The notes under the pieces were generated by a model, which was not told the DNA's origin, searched no databases, and worked only from the letters and a program-made list of their open reading frames with translations. A stretch of 64,000 nt of DNA from assembly GCF_903815225.1 (NCBI RefSeq), contig NZ_LR813084.1:4010501-4074500 (forward strand), given 5' to 3'. Each line of letters starts with the position of its first letter. Position 1 is the first letter of the stretch. This document shows, one piece after another, positions 58,840 to 64,000 of this stretch. Source of the DNA: Delftia tsuruhatensis (GTDB lineage Bacteria > Pseudomonadota > Gammaproteobacteria > Burkholderiales > Burkholderiaceae_C). A program made the position numbers and the translations under genes.

Positions 58840-60984
58840 TCAGCCTGCGCTGTGCTCGACCAGCATCAGCGCATCGAGCGCGACCACGCCCTGCCCTTCG
58901 GGCAGCACGATGACCGGGTTGAGATCGATCTCACGGATGGCCGGTGTGCCGCGCAGCACCTGGCCCAGGCGCACGATGAGCTCGGCCAGTGCCTTGCGGT
59001 CCAGCGCCGGCGAGCCACGGTAGCCGTGCAGCAGCGGGGCGCCCTGAAGCCGGTCCAGTTCGCGCAGCACCTCGTCGGTGGACAGGTCGGCATCGAGCAG
59101 GCGTGCATCGCGCGTGATCTCGGCCGTCACGCCGCCCAGGCCGGCCAGGATCACCGGGCCCCACTGCGGATCGTTGCGCGCGCCGATGATCAGCTCAAGG
59201 CCGCGACGGCCCATGGCCTCGATGAGCACGCCGTCAAGCGCGATGCCGGCGTCATAGGCCGCGACGTTGGCATGCAGCCGCTCCCAGGCCTCGTCCATGG
59301 CCCGGGCGTCGGCGATGTTCAGAATCACGCCGCCCGCATCGCTCTTGTGGCTCAGGTCGGCCGACTGGGCCTTGAGCGCCACGGGCCAGCCGATCTCATC
59401 GGCAATCGCCACGGCCTGCTCGGCGGAAGTTGCCAGCCGGCCGCGCGCAAACGGAATGCCGGCCTGGGCCAGCACCTGCTTGGACTGGTACTCGGGCACC
59501 ACGGTGCGGCCCGGGGGCAGGGCCAGCGCCAGCGGCTGGGCATCGGTGCGCCCGAAGCCGCGCGCGCTGAAGGCCGCCAGGCGCTGCACGGCGCGCAGCG
59601 CGCGCTCGGTGCTGGGGAAGTACGGCACGCCCAGCGCACGCATCTCGGCGATGAACGCGGCGGGCACGGCCGCACCCTCGTCCAGTCCCGCGACGATGAC
59701 GGGCTTGGCGGGCCTGAGTTCACGCACGGCGCGCAGCACGGGCGGCATCTTGATGCCGCAGGTCACGGGGTCGCCCTGGATCAGGCCGACGATGATGGTG
59801 GAAAAACGTGCATCACCGAACAGCGCATCCAGCGTGCGGAAATACAGGTCGGGCTCGACCAGGCCCTGGGCCGTCAGGTCCAGCGGATTGCTCACGCCCA
59901 CGAAGTCGGGCAGCGCGGCGCGCAGCGCGGGTGAATCCGCATCGGCGATGGCGGGCAGCGCCAGACCCAGTTCCTCGGCCCAGTCCAGCGTCAGCGCCTT
60001 GAAGGCGCCCGACTCCCCGAGCACGGCCACGCCGGCCGATGGCAGCACGGGACAGCGGATGGCGATCTCGGCAATGTCGCCCAGTTCCTCCAGCGTCTCG
60101 GCGAAGATGGCGCCCGCGCGTTCGAGCTTGGTGCGCATCAGCGCATAGTCACCGGCCATGGCGCCCGTGTGCGTGGCTGCCGAGGCGCGCGCCGCGCTGC
60201 TCTTTCCCGGATGCAGCAGCACCACGGCCTTGCCCAGGCCGCGCGCACGGGCCACGGCGGCCAGGATGCGCGCGGGCTGGCGGAACTGCTCGACGATCAT
60301 GGCGACCACGCGCGTCGAATCCTGCTCCAGCAGGAAGTCCACATAGTCCTCGGCATGGCTTGCCGCCTCGTTGCCGGTGGAGATGGCGTAGGACAGCGGA
60401 AGCGCGCGGCTGGACAGCGTGGTGCACAGCACCGTCATCATGGCGCCGCTTTGCGAGACCACGCCGATGGCAGGCCGCGCGGCATCGACCTGCTGCGCGT
60501 CGATGTTCACCTCGACAAAGGTCAGCGGCACGCGCTGCAGGTAGTTGATGCAGCCCAGGCAGTTGGGGCCTTCCACCACCATGCCGGCCTCGGCGGCAAT
60601 GCGTGCGATCTCGCGCTGCTCGGCCATGCCGCGCTCGCCCGCCTCGGCAAAGCCTGCCGAGAAGATCACCGCCGCGCCCACGCGGCGCGCCGCCAGCGCG
60701 CGCACCGTGTCCAGCACAAAGGGCTGGGGGATGGCCAGCACGGCCACATCCACGCCGTCGGGCAGCTGATCGACCGAGGCCAGGCAGGCCCGCCCGGCGA
60801 TCTCGCTGCGCTTGGGATTGATCAGGTGGATGTCGCCGGCAAAGCCGTTGCGCTCCAGATTGCCCAGCACCGATGCGCCCAGCGCACCCGGCGTGGCCGA
60901 GGCGCCGACGATGGCGATGGAACGCGGCCTCAGCAGCCTGCCGATGTCGGGCCGCAGGGCGGCCGCCATCTCTGTCGTTGTCAT
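58840..60984 (-). CDS. NDP-forming acyl-CoA synthetase (feruloyl-CoA synthetase-like)
   Basis: A 714-residue protein of the ADP-forming acyl-CoA synthetase type: an N-terminal CoA-binding Rossmann domain (LLRPRSIAIVGASATPGALG), a succinyl-CoA-ligase-like part with the phospho-His region (VVSQSGAMMTVL), and a C-terminal ATP-grasp domain (PEYQSKQVLAQAGIPFARG, IGWPVALKAQSADLSHKSDAGGVILNI). FerA of Sphingobium is a feruloyl-CoA synthetase of this superfamily. The partner hydratase/lyase 190 bases upstream makes hydroxycinnamates the likely substrate. ATG at 60984 with GGAG six bases upstream is preferred to a TTG at 60996. Confidence 0.85.
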   Translation of the reverse strand: MTTTEMAAALRPDIGRLLRPRSIAIVGASATPGALGASVLGNLERNGFAGDIHLINPKRSEIAGRACLASVDQLPDGVDVAVLAIPQPFVLDTVRALAARRVGAAVIFSAGFAEAGERGMAEQREIARIAAEAGMVVEGPNCLGCINYLQRVPLTFVEVNIDAQQVDAARPAIGVVSQSGAMMTVLCTTLSSRALPLSYAISTGNEAASHAEDYVDFLLEQDSTRVVAMIVEQFRQPARILAAVARARGLGKAVVLLHPGKSSAARASAATHTGAMAGDYALMRTKLERAGAIFAETLEELGDIAEIAIRCPVLPSAGVAVLGESGAFKALTLDWAEELGLALPAIADADSPALRAALPDFVGVSNPLDLTAQGLVEPDLYFRTLDALFGDARFSTIIVGLIQGDPVTCGIKMPPVLRAVRELRPAKPVIVAGLDEGAAVPAAFIAEMRALGVPYFPSTERALRAVQRLAAFSARGFGRTDAQPLALALPPGRTVVPEYQSKQVLAQAGIPFARGRLATSAEQAVAIADEIGWPVALKAQSADLSHKSDAGGVILNIADARAMDEAWERLHANVAAYDAGIALDGVLIEAMGRRGLELIIGARNDPQWGPVILAGLGGVTAEITRDARLLDADLSTDEVLRELDRLQGAPLLHGYRGSPALDRKALAELIVRLGQVLRGTPAIREIDLNPVIVLPEGQGVVALDALMLVEHSAG

Positions 60985-61158
60985 TCTTGTCTCCAATGAT
61001 TAAAGCTGGAAGGCCTACCGCCCGTGATGGACGCTGCCCAAGCGAGGGACACCGAGGAAGGGCCTGGGCCGGCCGCGCCGCCCCGCACTGAGGGTGTCGC
61101 CGGCTGCCCGTATGCCCCCCTCCCCCGCGAAGCGGGTAGAGAGGCGCCGTGCAACGGG

Positions 61159-61184
61159 GGGAAGGCGCGAAGCGCCTCAGGGGG
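61159..61184. repeat. Dispersed intergenic hairpin repeat, copy B
   Basis: The same 26-bp core as at 42286-42311 with GGCGC-GAA-GCGCC and CTCAGGGGG. It overlaps the last codons and stop of the hydratase/lyase gene, just as copy A abuts a stop codon. Confidence 0.6.
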
Positions 61185-62019
61185 TGACTTGCTTGCTCAA
61201 GTCGTAGGTGCCCAGGCCGGGCTTGTAGGTCTTGTCGTCCAGGAACTGGCGCATGCCTTCCTTGCGGCCTTCGTTGTCGAAGCTGTTGGCGGCTTCCTGG
61301 GCCCGCACCAGGTAGTCCTCGGCGTTGTCGTAGGTCATGTCGCGCACGCGGCGGATGGCATCCTTGGTGGCCTTCAGGGCGCTGGGATTCTTTTGCAGCA
61401 GGACTTCGGCCACTTCGGTGACGCGGGCCTTCAGGCGGTCGGCCGGCAGCGACTCGTTGACCAGGCCCCACTCGGCGGCCGTGCGGCCATCGATGTTCTC
61501 GCCCAGCATGGCGTGGTACATGGCGCGACGGAAGGACAGCAGCTCCACGGCCACCTTGGAGGCGCCGCCGCCGGGCAGGATGCCCCAGTTGATCTCGGAC
61601 AGGCCGAACTTGGCCTCATCCGAGGCAAAGGCCAAGTCGCAGGCGAACAGCGGGCCGTAGCCGCCGCCGAAGCACCAGCCGTTGACCATGGCGATGGTGG
61701 GCTTCTGGAACCAGCGCAGGCGGCGCCACCAGCCATAGCTCTCGCGCTGGGCCTTGCGGATGCCGCCCAGGCCCGTGGCTTCGGTTTCGCGGAAGTATTC
61801 CTTGAGGTCCATCCCGGCCGTCCAGGCCGATCCCTCGCCCGTGAGCACCACCACGCCGACATCTTCACGGAACTCCAGATCGTCGAGCACGCGCATCATC
61901 TGGCGGTTGAGCTGGGGGCTCATGGCGTTGCGCTTTTCGGGACGGTTGAATTTCACCCAGGCCACGCGGCCTTCGACGGTGCAGGACACGGTCTGTTCTT
62001 CGGTACGTTCGGTGCTCAT
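61177..62019 (-). CDS. p-Hydroxycinnamoyl-CoA hydratase/lyase (feruloyl-CoA hydratase/lyase)
   Basis: A 280-residue crotonase-fold enzyme that hydrates feruloyl- or p-coumaroyl-CoA and cleaves the product to vanillin or 4-hydroxybenzaldehyde plus acetyl-CoA. It closely follows the known lyases: RPEKRNAMSPQLNR, GEGSAWTAGMDLKEYFRE (Met70, Tyr75), KPTIAMVNGWCFGGGYGPL and FGLSEINWGILPGG (catalytic Glu142). The C-terminal QFLDDKTYKPGLGTYDLS is also shared. The ATG at 62019 has AAGGA seven bases upstream. It is the first gene of the catabolic operon, 54 bases downstream of a strong dyad. Confidence 0.93.
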   Translation of the reverse strand: MSTERTEEQTVSCTVEGRVAWVKFNRPEKRNAMSPQLNRQMMRVLDDLEFREDVGVVVLTGEGSAWTAGMDLKEYFRETEATGLGGIRKAQRESYGWWRRLRWFQKPTIAMVNGWCFGGGYGPLFACDLAFASDEAKFGLSEINWGILPGGGASKVAVELLSFRRAMYHAMLGENIDGRTAAEWGLVNESLPADRLKARVTEVAEVLLQKNPSALKATKDAIRRVRDMTYDNAEDYLVRAQEAANSFDNEGRKEGMRQFLDDKTYKPGLGTYDLSKQVTP

Positions 62020-62073
62020 TGCGCTTCCTTGTGCAGAGGGAAATGGGGGGTTGGCCACCGATGTTTCGGCGCC

Positions 62074-62100
62074 ATAATCGTTATGATAAATAACTATTAT
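62074..62100. promoter_or_regulatory. 27-bp dyad, probable MarR operator of the hydroxycinnamate locus
   Basis: Two 11-bp arms, ATAATCGTTAT (62074-62084) and ATAACTATTAT (62090-62100), are inverted repeats with one mismatch around GATAA. The AT-rich site lies 54 bases upstream of the hydratase/lyase start in an otherwise GC-rich region. The size and symmetry are typical of MarR-family targets, and a MarR gene ends the locus. Confidence 0.72.
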
Positions 62101-62280
62101 TGGACATAGCAATACAGCGTTTACCCCTAGGTGAACGCCCCTGCAAGCCTCCCAATGCGAATGCTTCTGCGTCGCGCATGCATGCAATGCGCAAGCCACG
62201 GGGAATTGCGGTCTGCGCTTCGGCCACGCGGCGGTTCACGCGATACTTGCGGTGTTCAACACAGTCAGGAGAAGAAGAAC

Positions 62281-62757
62281 ATGCAAGGCCAGCCAGAAGT
62301 CGTCGAATGCCTCATCGAACTGCTGCGCGGCGAACTCGCCGCACGCGACCAGTACTTCATCCACTCGCGCCAGTACGAAGATCAGGGCCTGCTGCGCCTG
62401 TTCGAACGCATCGGCCACGAGATGGAAGAGGAAACCCAGCATGCCGACGCCATCCTGCGCCGCATCCTGTTCCTGGGCGGCCGCCCCGACATGCGGCCCC
62501 ACGCGTTCACACCCGGCGAGACCGTGGAAGAAATGCTGCGCAAGGACCTGGAGACCGAGTACCGCGTGCGCGACAGCCTGCGCGCGGCCATGGCCCTGTG
62601 CGAGCGCCACGGCGACTACAACAGCCGCGACCTGCTGCTGGCCCAGTTGCGCGACACGGAAGAAGACCACGCCTACTGGCTGGAGAAGCAACTGGGCCTG
62701 ATTGAAAAAATAGGTCTGCCCAACTACCTGCAAAGCAAGATGGGCGAGCCGGCCTGA
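62281..62757 (+). CDS. bfr: Bacterioferritin (subunit without the haem-ligand Met52)
   Basis: A 158-residue four-helix-bundle ferritin. Ferroxidase residues Glu18, Glu51 and His54 fall at exact bacterioferritin positions, with the partners in the [11 protein letters not shown] and [10 protein letters not shown] segments. Residue 52, the methionine that bridges haem b in E. coli Bfr, is Thr here, so this chain alone cannot bind haem in the usual way. Some species have two Bfr chains, only one with Met52. The ATG at 62281 follows GGAGAAG. A strong terminator follows. No ferredoxin (bfd) gene is adjacent. Confidence 0.92.
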   Translation: MQGQPEVVECLIELLRGELAARDQYFIHSRQYEDQGLLRLFERIGHEMEEETQHADAILRRILFLGGRPDMRPHAFTPGETVEEMLRKDLETEYRVRDSLRAAMALCERHGDYNSRDLLLAQLRDTEEDHAYWLEKQLGLIEKIGLPNYLQSKMGEPA

Positions 62758-62865
62758 AGACAAGTCGCCCCACGATGAAAAGCAAACCGGCAGCCACGAT
62801 GAAACGGCAAGCCGGTCGCCCCGCGACGAAGCAAGAGCCCTCAAGGGCCTGAGAGAGAAGAAGAG

Positions 62866-62903
62866 AAAAGGGATGGAAGGCCTTGCGGCCTTCCATCCCT
62901 TTT
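62866..62903. terminator. Strong bidirectional terminator between bfr and ilvD
   Basis: A perfect 17-bp stem (62866-62882 with 62887-62903) encloses a TTGC loop, with A-run and T-run on the two sides, so it can terminate both convergent genes. Confidence 0.92.
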
Positions 62904-62948
62904 CATTCTCATCGGGTGCGCACCGCCGGGCGGCGGTGCAGCCCGGTG

Positions 62949-64000
62949 TCAGTCGTCCAGCAGGGACAGGTCGCGCACGGCGCCCTTGTCGGCCGACATC
63001 ACCAGCTTGGCATAGGCCTTGAGCGCGGCCGAGACCTTGCGCGGGGGGGCTGGGCGGGCTTCCAGCCCTTGATGTCCTGCTCGGCGCGGCGGCGGGCCAG
63101 TTCCTCGTCGGAGACCAGCACATTGATGCTGCGGTTGGGAATGTCGATGCGGATGCGGTCACCGTTTTGCACCAGGCCGATGGCGCCACCGGCGGCCGCC
63201 TCGGGCGAGCAGTGGCCGATGGACAGGCCCGAGGTGCCGCCCGAGAAGCGTCCGTCCGTCAGCAACGCGCAGGCCTTGCCCAGGCCCTTGGACTTGATGT
63301 AGCTGGTCGGGTAGAGCATCTCCTGCATGCCGGGGCCTCCCTTGGGACCTTCGTAGCGCACGATGACGATGTCGCCGGCCTTGACCTTGTCTTCCAGGAT
63401 GTTCTGCACGGCCTCGTCCTGCGACTCGGTCACATGGGCCGTGCCTTCGAACACAAGAATGCTCTCGTCCACGCCGGCCGACTTGACCACGCAACCGTCC
63501 AGGGCGATGTTGCCGGTCAGCACGGCCAGACCGCCCTCCTTGGAGAAGGCGTGCTCATAGGAGCGGATGCAGCCCTCGGCGCGGTCCAGGTCCAGGCTGG
63601 GCCAGCGCGTGTTCTGGCTGAAGGCCACCTGGGTCGGGATGCCGGCCGGACCTGCCAGGTAGAAGTGCCTCACGGCCTCGTCCTGGGTGGTCGTGATGTC
63701 CCACTGCGCCAGGCCTTCGCCCAGGGTCTTGGCATGCACGGTGGGCACGTCGGTGTGCAGCTTGCCCGCGCGGGCCAGTTCGCCCAGGATGGCGAAGATG
63801 CCGCCGGCGCGGTGCACGTCCTCGATGTGGTATTTCTGCGTGTTGGGCGCCACCTTGCACAGCTGGGGCACGGAGCGCGAGAGGCGGTCGATGTCCGCCA
63901 TGGTGAACTCGATCTCGGCCTCGCGGGCGATGGCCAGCAGGTGCAGGATGGTGTTGGTGGAGCCGCCCATGGCGATGTCCAGCGTCATGGCGTTCTCGAA
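62949..64000 (-). pseudogene. ilvD: Dihydroxy-acid dehydratase IlvD, 3' part, with a frameshift near the end (5' outside window)
   Basis: The frame running in from the window edge matches Ilv[88 protein letters not shown]. The enzyme makes 2-oxo acids for valine and isoleucine synthesis. After [13 protein letters not shown] the frame reads [13 protein letters not shown] and stops at 62999. Removing one base from the seven-G run (63043-63049, plus strand) restores [20 protein letters not shown]... and the usual stop at 62949-62951. It is either a sequencing error or a recent loss; the gene is otherwise well conserved. Confidence 0.8.

Overview
The window is a high-GC, gene-dense chromosomal stretch of a betaproteobacterium. 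It is most likely a member of the Comamonadaceae, with Delftia or a close relative as the best guess from the protein families; this is not proven by any marker gene. Supporting signs are four Bug/TctC-type solute-binding proteins, a full ccoNOQP-ccoG-ccoH-ccoI-ccoS set with FNR boxes, a zapB-zapA-6S RNA cluster, and GC-rich intergenic hairpin repeats. No rRNA, tRNA, CRISPR array or insertion sequence was seen.

Layout. 1-1.8 kb: the AT-rich tip of an Rhs toxin gene, an ATGA-coupled Sel1-repeat gene (candidate immunity), a broken second Sel1 gene and a small zinc-ribbon membrane protein. 2.0-2.5 kb: a secreted protein. 2.6-7.5 kb: late cobalamin operon cobO-bluB-cobD-cobC-cobQ (minus strand). 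7.6-12.4 kb: an accessory block separating it from the second B12 operon: Asp/Glu racemase-like gene, vapBC, an orphan amino-acid-binding protein, a class III aminotransferase and a divergent RpiR regulator. 12.4-17.0 kb: cobB-cobU-btuC-btuD plus an APH-fold kinase, all overlapping. 17.3-18.4 kb: zapB-like, zapA, 6S RNA. 18.4-23 kb: TauE/SafE permease, then an HD-GYP + PAS/GGDEF/EAL pair for c-di-GMP. 23-34.9 kb: microaerobic block: COG2836-type membrane protein, hemN, fnr, the cbb3 oxidase and its assembly genes, and a universal stress gene, with three FNR boxes. 35.0-39.3 kb: a D-amino-acid oxidase pseudogene, then LysR / Bug / amidase. 39.4-48.7 kb: a malonate-type locus (matB, CaiB CoA-transferase, Bug, enoyl-CoA hydratase, FCD-GntR, a phytase-like lipoprotein, a second Bug, malonyl-CoA decarboxylase). 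48.9-52.2 kb: enoyl-CoA hydratase, AtuA-like protein and GntR/UTRA regulator. 52.4-53.5 kb: a triple tandem repeat and lgt. 53.8-55.0 kb: two phosphatases. 55.1-62.1 kb: a hydroxycinnamate (ferulate/coumarate) locus: MarR, acyl-CoA dehydrogenase, MFS, NDP-forming CoA ligase, hydratase/lyase. 62.3-64 kb: bacterioferritin and a frameshifted 3' part of ilvD.

How the genes work together. The two B12 operons cover corrinoid uptake, adenosylation, aminopropanol-arm and lower-ligand synthesis and amidation; corrin-ring genes and cobS/cobT are not in view. The cbb3 block is self-contained: structural subunits, copper insertion (CcoI), assembly (CcoG, CcoH, CcoS), anaerobic haem synthesis (HemN) and the controlling regulator (FNR). 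In the malonate locus MatB and the decarboxylase would convert malonate to malonyl-CoA and then acetyl-CoA, with the Bug proteins as candidate binding proteins. In the 55-62 kb locus a hydroxycinnamate would be imported, activated to its CoA thioester and cleaved to an aromatic aldehyde plus acetyl-CoA. Two single-base homopolymer differences (the Sel1 remnant and ilvD) could be real mutations or sequencing errors.
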